Shown one piece after another: positions 1 to 6,851 of a stretch of DNA of 22,619 nt. The DNA lies in contig RPFO01000597.1 in the NCBI GenBank assembly GCA_009746045.1, forward strand, positions 1 to 22,619, written 5' to 3'. This DNA is from Mesostigma viride (taxonomy: Eukaryota > Streptophyta > Mesostigmatophyceae > Mesostigmatales > Mesostigmataceae). Under the pieces are notes generated by a model. The model worked only from the letters and a program-made list of their open reading frames with translations. It had not been told where the DNA came from and made no database searches. Both the position numbers and the translations under genes were made by a program. Position 1 is the first letter of the stretch, and every line of letters begins with the position of its first letter.

Positions 1-547
1 ATGATACGAAAGGTTCGCCCAGCAAGGCCACATCCTCGTAGCCATCCACGACGTGAAACGGCGTGTCAATGCCCAACACCGGCAGCACCACCATCCCGGT
101 AACTTGATATGCCGAAGTGCCTGCAAAGTCGGTCACCGATTTGTACGGCGACTCTAGCACTGGATACAGGGTGGCTGCCCGACGAGAGATAATAGACACG
201 GATGCTTGCGTGTCCACAGCCACCAGCTGCCACGGTCTACACGTAGGAAACAAGGCTGACTTAACCGGCCTGACCCCCTGTGAGAGAGTTTTGACCTGAG
301 CCACCCCTGATGCAGCTTTCGCTTTAAGCGCCTGAGCACGCCACAAGGCCGTGACCGTTGAAGCCAGGTCCCTAGGTGGGCGAGGCGCATGGGCAGGACC
401 CTGACCCTCCGGCGAGGCCACGCTAGGCGGGCCTCCCACATTATCCGTGGCTAGCACAGGAGGTGAGTCACTACGTGCACTAGGTCCCGTCAAACCCACC
501 CCATCCTCATCCCACCCATCCACGGGGTCATATTGGGGCCCAGGGGA
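1..547 (-). CDS. Retropepsin-like aspartic protease of the retroelement (runs off left edge)
   Basis: The frame is open from about 559 to the window edge. It begins with a Pro/Asp-rich linker and reaches WQLVAVDTQASVSIIS near 190-228, the position of the catalytic D-T/S-G-A-S loop of retropepsins, here with Q instead of G. About 55 residues later comes PVLGIDTPFHVVDG, then DVALLGEPF, matching the hydrophobic-hydrophobic-Gly strand at the end of retropepsin folds. The whole domain is about 90 residues, normal for the family. It lies downstream of the integrase. The Gly-to-Gln change in the catalytic loop may mean the enzyme is dead or belongs to a divergent lineage. It is linked to the integrase frame by a -1 shift at CCCCCCT (547-553), which has the form of a slippery heptamer, though a homopolymer indel is equally possible. 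Confidence 0.65.
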
Positions 548-1302
548 GGGGGGGGTGTAGCTGTGTCTGCCCCTGGGAGCGACCCGTGGGGTACCACCTC
601 AGATGCTACGACAGGCGCATTATCCTTCACTACCCACCCCAGTGCCCTGTTGGCTGCCAGCTCACTCTCCATGCTATCCCCTTGCTTATAGCCTGCCACC
701 GATGCCCATGGTACCCTATACACCCGATCATTCCACTCTATGTCTATGACCCGCAGCGGCCAGTCTAACTTTGTGATGGCCCCAGGCCCCTGCATGGTGC
801 CCCGTTTGCCGCTGGGCGAGCTCTCCTTGTGGAACATGACCAACTGCCCGACCTCAAAAGCGCTAGACAAATCAGGCAGCGTGGCATCCTTGAGCCGCAG
901 CTTGGCGGCGGTATCCTGTAGATGCTGTTGGTATGCCTCTACTACCTCGGGTGAGTAGGTGCCCGCTGACAGCCCCCGAGGCGTGACTAGCCCAAAGCCC
1001 TTGACATCAAGCACGTGCCTATGGTTGCACACATGCATGAGCTCCTTGCACCACGCCGTCTTGACCGCGTAGGATTTGCCATGTGGGTTATCCTGTCGCT
1101 TGGCTGCCACAGTCTTGACATAGCTTACAGTGCGATCTATCATGCCCATATTGCCGTGATCCTCACGCCCCACGATGACCACGGCCTCCATCCCCGGCAA
1201 ACCTTGCACACAGCGGAACTGCTGGTCTAGCATGAGCTCCACTACGGGATGAAAGAAAGCCAGGCTGATCTTGATAGCCCTGTGCAGGTCAGCCTCAAAC
1301 AT
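490..1302 (-). CDS. Integrase, second half of catalytic core and C-terminal domain (frameshifted from gag-INT frame)
   Basis: This frame continues the integrase begun in the preceding ORF, offset by -1. The candidate second catalytic aspartate lies in MLDQQF, and a third acidic residue about 30 residues later in HGNMGMIDRTVSYVK, where the usual glutamate is replaced by aspartate; that spacing fits a DDE/DDD integrase. Residues around 150-210 (FEVGQLVMFHKE, then VYRVPWASV) resemble the SH3-like integrase C-terminal domain that binds DNA. The final residues (PGADTATPPPP) enter a C8 tract at 548-555, after which the reading moves by -1 into the protease frame. No slippery heptamer is evident at the first shift, so I take that one as a mutation. 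The ATG near 1302 is probably not a real start. Confidence 0.65.
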   Translation of the reverse strand: MFEADLHRAIKISLAFFHPVVELMLDQQFRCVQGLPGMEAVVIVGREDHGNMGMIDRTVSYVKTVAAKRQDNPHGKSYAVKTAWCKELMHVCNHRHVLDVKGFGLVTPRGLSAGTYSPEVVEAYQQHLQDTAAKLRLKDATLPDLSSAFEVGQLVMFHKESSPSGKRGTMQGPGAITKLDWPLRVIDIEWNDRVYRVPWASVAGYKQGDSMESELAANRALGWVVKDNAPVVASEVVPHGSLPGADTATPPPPLGPNMTPWMGGMRMGWV

Positions 1303-3272
1303 GTGGGCAGCGGCTCAATGTAGGTGGCCTTGCTGAACCTATCCTTGACTATGAAATAGGTGTCCCCCCCTTCCATGTGCATGACATCCCCCACAAGGTA
1401 CCCTCGCTCCAAGGGTGGAGTCTTGGCATGCCGCCTACGCGACTTCTTCCTGATCTTGATGCAGGCAGGACACTGAGCACGCACATTCTTCAGCTCGTTG
1501 TATAAAGGTGCCCCCAACATGTGTGCCCCCTCTACCTCGGCTTGGGCCTCATGCCCGTATGCACGGTGCATCTGGTATGCTAACAGTTTCAGGGTGACAG
1601 CCTGAGGTGCAGTGGCATTGTCAGGATTCTCAACAGGTGGGGTGACTACTGGGGTAGTGACATTGGCTAACTGGGCAGCTTCAGAGGCTGCACGAAAGGC
1701 CGCCCGTGTGAGCACCTTGCCAATGTGAAGATCCACACTAGGGTGGTGTGTACCGAGAACATCTGCCCGCCCAGCATTCTCTTGCACTGTCACAACATTC
1801 CTCATAGGCCCAACCGCCCCAGTATCTAGCTGGGGTGCTGCAGTAGTGCTTGGTCGCTCGGCGTTGTACACACCCGACCTAGAAGACACCACATTGCTTA
1901 GGTCACGCATTGTAGACCCGTGCTCAGGAAGCACGTGATCCTGGCGCGACAGAGCCAGAGCAGCATCAACGGATTGCGTGAGCACATCACGGAATGAGAC
2001 AGAGGATGCAGTCACGTTGCTTTTAGGAACGACGTCAGGCTCTACGACGGCCCGGTTCAGCGTGACGCATTGAGCAAAAGAAGGGGTATCGAGCGTGCTC
2101 TCACCTGACTTTCGTGCTGCCCGTCGCTCTGCCCACTCCTCGCGTGTGCCGTGGACGACGATGCGCTTGGCCTTGCACGCCTCCACGCTGTGACCACGCA
2201 GAACGTCGTGGCACTTGCGGCAAAGGTTGTCCTCGAGCTCCAGGTCCGGGCGAACTCGGCAGTCATCCCGGACATGGCGACGTCCGAAGCAGCGCTCACA
2301 GCGTTGCTTGCGGTCAGTAGACGCCCCCTGCTGCCGCTTGGCCGGGGGATTATCACCCTGCTTGGCGTCGCCACCATGCCCGCGCTTGCGCCCTCGCTGG
2401 CCCCCGTTGTTGCCGTGGCCGACGACCTTTTTCAGGATGGCCGTAAGCTCCGACCGCGTAATTGGAGCCTCTGCGCCTGAAGAAGAAGACGCGCCGGCAT
2501 CCACCTTGCGCAGGGATGGCAGAGCAGCCGAGGCAGCCGGCTTGGACTGCGCACTCTTGAAGCATGAGATCAAATACAGCATGCCCTCGTCGAAACTGAC
2601 AGCACTCTTCTTTTTGAGTTCCGTCGCTATGGTCAGATGCACATCCGACGACAGGTCGCATTTCTTGAGAAATCGATTGCACAGGAAAATGGGCTTGAGA
2701 GTATCTAGCAGCTTGTGCTTGTGCACGAAGACCTGGAAATCACGTGCAGCCCCGGGCAAATTTGCCTTATTAACTGCATAGCCCTCGAAGTCGTTGAAGG
2801 CTTGCTCGTCGGCCTCTTCCTTAGACCGCGACAAGTGGGCATCTAGACCGTTGTAAAAAACTTCCCAGGTTTGTTTGTTGTCGTCCGCAATGCGAACTAG
2901 ATTGGCAATGTTTGGGTGCTTTGTTGTACTGCAGAATACTGCACGGAACTTGCCAATCAGCTCCGAATCTTTGTCTGCGCGTCCATCGCGCAGACGCTTG
3001 AGAGCAGCTAGAAAATCTGCTGCGTCGTCCGCCGTATAGTCGGCAGGTAGATCTGCGGGCACCTCCGTTTGCTTGAGAGGGCCGCGATTCAGTGCATCGT
3101 CAGCAGCAAGCATCAGATGCTTGAACTGCTTGGCCAGTTCAGGTTGCGCCACGAGGGTTTGCATCAACCTCGTGGCCTCGTCCGCACTAAAGCGTGGCAG
3201 GACGGACCCTGCGGCCTCGCCACTTGGCGTATCTGTGTGTTCGCCCGTGCGGCTCCGTGTACCGGAAGCCAT
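1242..3272 (-). CDS. Gag-like protein with two CCHC knuckles, fused to pre-integrase zinc domain and start of integrase
   Basis: The open frame of 676 codons starts at an ATG (3272-3270). Residues 1-280 are a gag-like helical region without a family I can name. A basic stretch (about 290-320) precedes a canonical zinc knuckle CX2CX4HX4C at C325-C338 and a second, wider one, CX2CX6HX4C, at C351-C366; these would bind element RNA. Residues 380-560 are a low-complexity linker. H569 and H574 (motif HRAYGH) with C601 and C604 (CPAC) form the HHCC zinc site typical of copia gag-pre-integrase domains. It is followed by a basic KKSRRR stretch and the first integrase aspartate in GDVMHMEGG, then YFIVKDRFSK. 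The native reading leaves this frame after about residue 654; the last 20 or so residues to the stop are out-of-frame sequence. The missing integrase half continues in the frame at 490-1302. Confidence 0.8.
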   Translation of the reverse strand: MASGTRSRTGEHTDTPSGEAAGSVLPRFSADEATRLMQTLVAQPELAKQFKHLMLAADDALNRGPLKQTEVPADLPADYTADDAADFLAALKRLRDGRADKDSELIGKFRAVFCSTTKHPNIANLVRIADDNKQTWEVFYNGLDAHLSRSKEEADEQAFNDFEGYAVNKANLPGAARDFQVFVHKHKLLDTLKPIFLCNRFLKKCDLSSDVHLTIATELKKKSAVSFDEGMLYLISCFKSAQSKPAASAALPSLRKVDAGASSSSGAEAPITRSELTAILKKVVGHGNNGGQRGRKRGHGGDAKQGDNPPAKRQQGASTDRKQRCERCFGRRHVRDDCRVRPDLELEDNLCRKCHDVLRGHSVEACKAKRIVVHGTREEWAERRAARKSGESTLDTPSFAQCVTLNRAVVEPDVVPKSNVTASSVSFRDVLTQSVDAALALSRQDHVLPEHGSTMRDLSNVVSSRSGVYNAERPSTTAAPQLDTGAVGPMRNVVTVQENAGRADVLGTHHPSVDLHIGKVLTRAAFRAASEAAQLANVTTPVVTPPVENPDNATAPQAVTLKLLAYQMHRAYGHEAQAEVEGAHMLGAPLYNELKNVRAQCPACIKIRKKSRRRHAKTPPLERGYLVGDVMHMEGGDTYFIVKDRFSKATYIEPLPTCLRLTCTGLSRSAWLSFIP

Positions 3273-3640
3273 CGGGATTTTTATGAATACAAGTTAAAGC
3301 CCGACCGGCTCAGCTATGGCGGTCGGTCACGTTGAGCTTGGGATAAGGTGAACACAGAGAACTGCCGTCGGAGCTGGCCCACCACTGGTTTATGTCTTAG
3401 CCAGCAAACCCTATCCGGTTAGCCGTAACCGTGGGACAAGCTAGCTGTCCGTACCAACCCGGATAAGGCCCCGGACTGGGGCCTAGGTGGCGCCGGCCCT
3501 AGGCGCCGCCCTTAGACCGGTCGACCGCATCGGACCGCCGGATTATAGCCGGCGGCTTAGTAGCGGACGCTAGCGGAAGGCGTGCGGACGGACATGGGGA
3601 ACTTAGAGCCAGATCCTAGGGCTCTAGAGTTACTCAACTA
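3273..3640 (-). other. Retroelement leader with three consecutive GC-rich stem-loops
   Basis: No coding sequence is visible. Three inverted repeats follow one another: 3466-3484 (aggcccc / ggggcct, 5-nt loop), 3486-3510 (nine pairs including one G-U around ggcgcc / ggcgcc) and 3535-3555 (ccgccgg / ccggcgg, 7-nt loop). A fourth, weaker one is at 3606-3626 (agagcc / ggctct). Their position upstream of gag suggests RNA structure in the element's 5' leader, for example for packaging or dimerisation; that function is inference. A 16-bp stretch at 3516-3531 recurs with one mismatch at 4245-4260 beyond the satellite. Confidence 0.5.
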
Positions 3641-4168
3641 TCCCATCCCATCCCATCCCATCCCATCCCATCCCATCCCATCCCATCCCATCCCATCCCA
3701 TCCCATCCCATCCATCCCATCCCATCCCATCCCATCCCATCCATCCCATCCCATCCCATCCCATCCATCCATCCCATCCCATCCCATCCCATCCCATCCC
3801 ATCCCATCCCATCCCATCCCATCCCATCCCATCCCATCCCATCCCATCCCATCCCATCGGACCCATCCCATCATCCCATCCCATCCCATCCCATCCCATC
3901 CCATCCCATCCCATCCCATCCCATCCCATCCCATCCCATCCCATCCCATCCCATCCATCCCATCCCATCCCATCCCATCCCATCCCATCCCATCCCATCC
4001 CATCCCATCCCATCCCATCCCATCCCATCCCATCCCATCCCATCCCATCCCATCCCATCCCATCCCATCCCATCCCATCCCATCCCATCCCATCCCATCC
4101 CATCCCATCCATCCCATCCCATCCCATCCCATCCCATCCCATCCCATCCCATCCCATCCCATCCCATC
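3640..4168. repeat. (CCCAT)n pentanucleotide satellite, about 105 units
   Basis: A nearly pure CCCAT array of 529 bp. It is interrupted by several units that lost one C (CCAT) and by one irregular stretch at about 3857-3876. The minus strand reads (ATGGG)n, so it offers about 100 G3 runs separated by two bases. A pentamer contains no stop in any frame, so long ORFs on both strands here are artefacts. The array begins right at the edge of the retroelement leader. Confidence 0.97.
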
Positions 4169-4290
4169 GACGCAAGGGCTCTCTTCTGGACATGTACAAC
4201 GCCGTGCTGACCGGAAATTCCGTCCAACACCGTCGTACAGTACTACCAGTCGACCGCATCTCTGCCTTTAACCCGTGTTTTTTTAATTAG

Positions 4291-4308
4291 AACGCGATAT
4301 ATCGCGTT
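4291..4308. repeat. Perfect 18-bp palindrome AACGCGATATATCGCGTT
   Basis: Perfectly self-complementary. Near-identical sequences occur twice at 12866-12919, so this is a dispersed motif in the window rather than a chance palindrome. Function unknown. Confidence 0.8.
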
Positions 4309-4920
4309 GTAAGCTTTTTTTAGAACGCGTATAGCACCTAAGGAAAAAATGTTTTCATGGTCATGTATATACTTTCCTGAAAGCCCATAAATCAAAGGAT
4401 TTTTTGAGCTACTCAGACCTACAAAATGCTAATTCATTAGAGAGATACACTGGTTTGAATACAGGGGAGTCTGACCATGACCGCCATTTCTTGACCCTAG
4501 GTCACAAGTCATGTGCATGCTTATTCACAAATGGTTCATGAAAAAAATCTGGCTTCTTGCACGAGCTATGGGCAACATATGCAGGCTCTGTGAAACAAAA
4601 CTCAGGCCCATTGGGCCACTGGAGCTATTTTTCATTATAGCATCACAATTACAACGCAGTACAACGCAGTGGGAAAAATGAGAGCCCTTCATAACATGAC
4701 GCAACGACACAAGCCCCATAAACGGGGCCATAGTGAGCTTGGAGGGTCAAAACGTTGAAAATAAGTGTTGCATAAGTCATACAGCATCAAACATGAATCA
4801 AACATCATGACTGGATGACCTAATATGACTGAATCAGGCAGCCATAGCCAAAGCATCATCCACTCTCACAACGTGTTGAGCACATGCCTCGTGGGAACGG
4901 AGGTGCTGGGTTGTCATTCC

Positions 4921-4980
4921 ATTAAATTAAAATTAAATTATAACATGCCTCCGTTGGGAGATCATGTAGCACATATTCCA
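4921..4980 (+). repeat. Left arm of a 60-bp inverted repeat (partner at about 11873-11932)
   Basis: An ATTAA-rich stretch is followed by ACATGCCTCCGTTGGGAG and ATGTAGCACATA. The reverse complement of the sequence near 11873-11932 has the same order (ATTAATT run, ACATAACTCCGTTGGGAG, ATGTAGCACATA) and aligns at roughly 80% by eye over 60 bp. The two arms enclose LINE-A and the hAT insertion. They may be two copies of a short repeat family or the ends of a larger element. Confidence 0.6.
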
Positions 4981-5376
4981 TGATGGATGGGGTGGAGGAA
5001 TTAAGCCGCGTACATAATTAATCGAACTATCCTAACTCTAAGCTATCTAGTCTAGAAAATCCTAACTACGCTACTCATGCATCAAAACGCCGCCTCCGCT
5101 TGGGGGGAGGGGGCTTGCCCACAGGGTCGGGCGTGTGCGCCTTGACAATCCTCTTCCACCGCGTCTTGTCCTGCATGGCAGTCCAAAGACGGGAGAGAGA
5201 GTGGATGCGGTGCTCAAACTGGGCTGGGACCACTAGGTCGTCCAGCAACATCTGTATGTAGTTCGTGACAGGTTTCCCTACCCTTTTGGGAATGCCCTCG
5301 GGGCCAGGCCAGGTCAGAATGTGGCGCCCTGGCTGGCCAAGCCGCTGGGGGCCGGCCAGACCAAGGGCGGTGTCGA

Positions 5377-5384
5377 CCTGGCTG
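5377..5384. repeat. Target-site duplication, left copy (CCTGGCTG)
   Basis: Directly abuts the left CAGTGATG terminus and is identical to 6691-6698. Confidence 0.92.
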
Positions 5385-5397
5385 CAGTGATGGGCCA

Positions 5398-5480
5398 TAC
5401 GCGATACGCGTCGTACGCGGCCCCAGGTGTATAATGTATAATACGCGGTGTATAATGTATTATACGCTAATCGTACGCTA
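5398..5480. repeat. Left subterminal TACGC cluster of the hAT element
   Basis: Six TACGC motifs occur within about 80 bp just inside the left terminus, mixed with gtataatgtat repeats. hAT elements such as Ac/Ds carry short subterminal motifs bound by the transposase; the same role here is inference from position and from the matching cluster at the other end. Confidence 0.6.
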
Positions 5481-5483
5481 ACT

Positions 5484-5526
5484 GTTGAAAACCCCTTTTT
5501 TGGCATGGTTTTGAGGGGTTTTCAAC
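5484..5526. repeat. Perfect 12-bp inverted repeat (gttgaaaacccc / ggggttttcaac)
   Basis: The arms are 5484-5495 and 5515-5526 with a 19-nt loop. The hairpin lies inside the hAT element, just interior to its left subterminal cluster. Its purpose is unknown. Confidence 0.85.
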
Positions 5527-5774
5527 ATTCTGAGCAACCAAGCATGGTCTGCTGGTGTTTTTGCCATACCTTTTGGCTATACATGACATATATATAGCAT
5601 GACCTTGGCATTGTCATCACTACCTAGAAATACAAGCATAGTTTCTAACGGTCTAACTTGATAGTTTCTCTTCAAAATCGAGACAACATGCAACTCAGTA
5701 TCAATACCAGTACGTATCAATTCACAACTCACTGGAAAGGATAATAAATTTGTAGAACTCAAGATATGAATGCA

Positions 5775-6290
5775 CTATACATTGCCCCGAGGTGTCGATG
5801 ACATTGAAGGGCGTCGATGGCATTGAAAGGCGCAAATGAATGCCTCGCACAGCTCCTCGTCCAGCTGCTCTTTGCTGAGCCCATAAGGTGCGGGCAAATT
5901 ACCGTCGGTGGATTGGCCCTTTGATGATCCGCTTGGCCCAGCCGCCCCAGCAGCGCGCCCCGAGGTGTTGCTGGCATGAGCGGACACCCAGTTAGAGGCG
6001 TCGGTTTCTACAACGTCTGCAAGCCTGTCTTTAAGTGCCGCCCGCACATCAGCCTGCTTCTTGGCGTCACTAGTCGCCTTCCTCTTCCTGGTATTGCTTT
6101 CCTTCTCCGCCTGCTCGACCAGCAGCCTGTAACGGAGTACTCCATCATCCATGTAGTAGTTATTTGTCTGCTGCCCATTCTTGAGGATGCGCTCTTTGCT
6201 AATGTATGTCCAGACAGTTTCGGATGTGGCCTCTTCTTCATCGGGCCGCACATCATCATCGTGTTCCATTGACTCATTAGTGTCAGCCAT
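5775..6290 (-). CDS. Hypothetical protein inside the hAT element (possible cargo)
   Basis: I do not recognise this protein. The first ATG in the frame is at 6290-6288; the frame is open further upstream but without an ATG. It would encode about 171 residues: an acidic N-terminus (MEHDDDVRPDEEEATSE), a central part (VWTYISKERILKNGQQTNNY and VLRYRLLVEQAEKE) likely to be helical, a basic TRKRK that could act as a nuclear localisation signal, an Ala/Gly/Ser-rich stretch, and LSKEQLDEELCEAFICAF near the end. The C-terminus runs through a 19-bp tandem duplication (5794-5831), so the native end may differ. No BED finger or hAT dimerisation motif is visible. It could be a captured host exon, a transposase remnant or an accessory ORF. 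Confidence 0.4.
   Translation of the reverse strand: MADTNESMEHDDDVRPDEEEATSETVWTYISKERILKNGQQTNNYYMDDGVLRYRLLVEQAEKESNTRKRKATSDAKKQADVRAALKDRLADVVETDASNWVSAHASNTSGRAAGAAGPSGSSKGQSTDGNLPAPYGLSKEQLDEELCEAFICAFQCHRRPSMSSTPRGNV
5794..5831. repeat. 19-bp tandem duplication in the hAT interior
   Basis: gtcgatgacattgaagggc (5794-5812) is followed by gtcgatggcattgaaaggc (5813-5831), 17 of 19 identical. It lies at the 3' end of the internal ORF. Confidence 0.85.
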
Positions 6291-6540
6291 GCCTGGATGT
6301 CGATATGCTACGATATAGGTGCCAGACGACCACGACGTTGCTGGCACACCTTATCACCTTCTTGATGATGAATCTTCAGCCTTCCCGCCTTCACAAGTCA
6401 CAATGAACGCGCTTTTAGCTTTAGTGCATTATACACTAGCTAGCTCATCACACAATTATTTGTTCCTACTACAGGTCGGCGCGCCGCAGTCTAGGCAAGC
6501 AACGCGGGCTGTGAAATGATGCCAAAACCCACCACGTAAG

Positions 6541-6690
6541 CCAAAAACACGCCAAAAATACGCGAAAATACGCAAAAATGCGCAAAAATACGCGTTGCGT
6601 ATAAAAGTACCCCATTTTCGTACGCGCCGCTTGCGTATCGCGCATAATACGCTAAATACGGCGTATAATACGGCATATGGCGCATCACTG
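6541..6690. repeat. Right subterminal region of hAT: 10-bp phased CGCAAAAATA units and TACGC/GCGTA motifs
   Basis: From 6541 to about 6594 there are five units with a period of almost exactly 10 bp (cgcRaaaata), which puts A-tracts on one face of the helix. From 6595 to 6690 TACGC or GCGTA motifs recur in both orientations up to the terminal inverted repeat. This mirrors the left subterminal cluster and fits a transposase-binding or architectural role (inference). Confidence 0.6.
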
Positions 6691-6698
6691 CCTGGCTG
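6691..6698. repeat. Target-site duplication, right copy (CCTGGCTG)
   Basis: Directly abuts the right CATCACTG terminus; in LINE-A it encodes part of the residues ending in TSQ. Confidence 0.92.
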
Positions 6699-6851
6699 GT
6701 GCGAGCAAGGTGTCCTACAAATGCTATCCTACGCTGCCTAATCTCGTCCGAAATACGAGGCATGCCATGATACAAAGACTCTGATGACGGACGCTCGGAA
6801 AACCCTACGTTAAGGACCTGTCGGAGCATCATGTAAACCGTACCGTCTAGC

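Larger units (their letters stand above)
1..3640 (-). mobile_element. LTR-type retrotransposon, 5' part (leader, gag, integrase, protease); incomplete at left edge
   Basis: Reading right to left, the segment holds a GC-rich structured leader, a gag-like protein with two zinc knuckles, an HHCC zinc-binding plus integrase core of copia-like appearance, an integrase C-terminal region, and a retropepsin-like protease. Reverse transcriptase and RNase H would lie beyond position 1 and are not visible. The coding capacity is spread over three minus-strand frames, joined by two shifts, both in the -1 direction (near 1303-1317 and near 547-555). I could not identify an LTR or a tRNA primer-binding site, so the right boundary is approximate; the satellite starting at 3640 is the outer limit. 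The order gag-INT-PR fits neither canonical Ty1/copia (gag-PR-INT-RT) nor Ty3/gypsy (gag-PR-RT-INT). Confidence 0.75.
4169..5074. other. AT-rich region without recognisable genes; may include LINE-A 3' UTR
   Basis: No ORF here resembles a protein I know. The segment nearest 5074 lies directly downstream of the LINE-A ORF2 stop, so part of it should be that element's 3' untranslated region, but I see no poly(A) tail or clear 3' end. It holds a perfect 18-bp palindrome at 4291-4308, a direct repeat acaacgcagt near 4650-4670, and one arm of a long-range inverted repeat at 4921-4980. Confidence 0.5.
5385..6690. mobile_element. hAT-like DNA transposon, 1306 bp, inserted into LINE-A ORF2
   Basis: The left end reads CAGTGATGGGCCATACGC (5385-5402); the reverse complement of the right end reads CAGTGATGCGCCATATGC (6690-6673), so the terminal inverted repeats match at 16 of 18 positions. 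Both ends are flanked by the identical octamer CCTGGCTG (5377-5384 and 6691-6698). CAGTG termini and an 8-bp target duplication are the signature of the hAT superfamily. Removing the element and one octamer restores the LINE reading from GHLARTSQ to VDT, which LINE-B at the right edge also shows (GHLARTNQVDT). No hAT transposase is recognisable, so the element is probably non-autonomous. Both ends are rich in TACGC/GCGTA, and the interior holds one minus-strand ORF. Confidence 0.9.

Noticed and set aside
1816-1830. LDTGA in the gag-integrase linker as a possible protease active site
   Set aside because: Only about 25 residues separate it from a VLG, with no flap region; the 1-300 domain has proper spacing and matches better.
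3582-4271. Long ORFs on both strands coding for HPIPS or GWDGM repeats
   Set aside because: A stop-free pentanucleotide repeat opens all frames; there is no evidence of a protein.
5075-5506. A stand-alone 143-aa protein with a KRRRR tail
   Set aside because: Its first 40 codons lie inside the hAT terminus; 5075-5384 is the C-terminal end of LINE-A ORF2.
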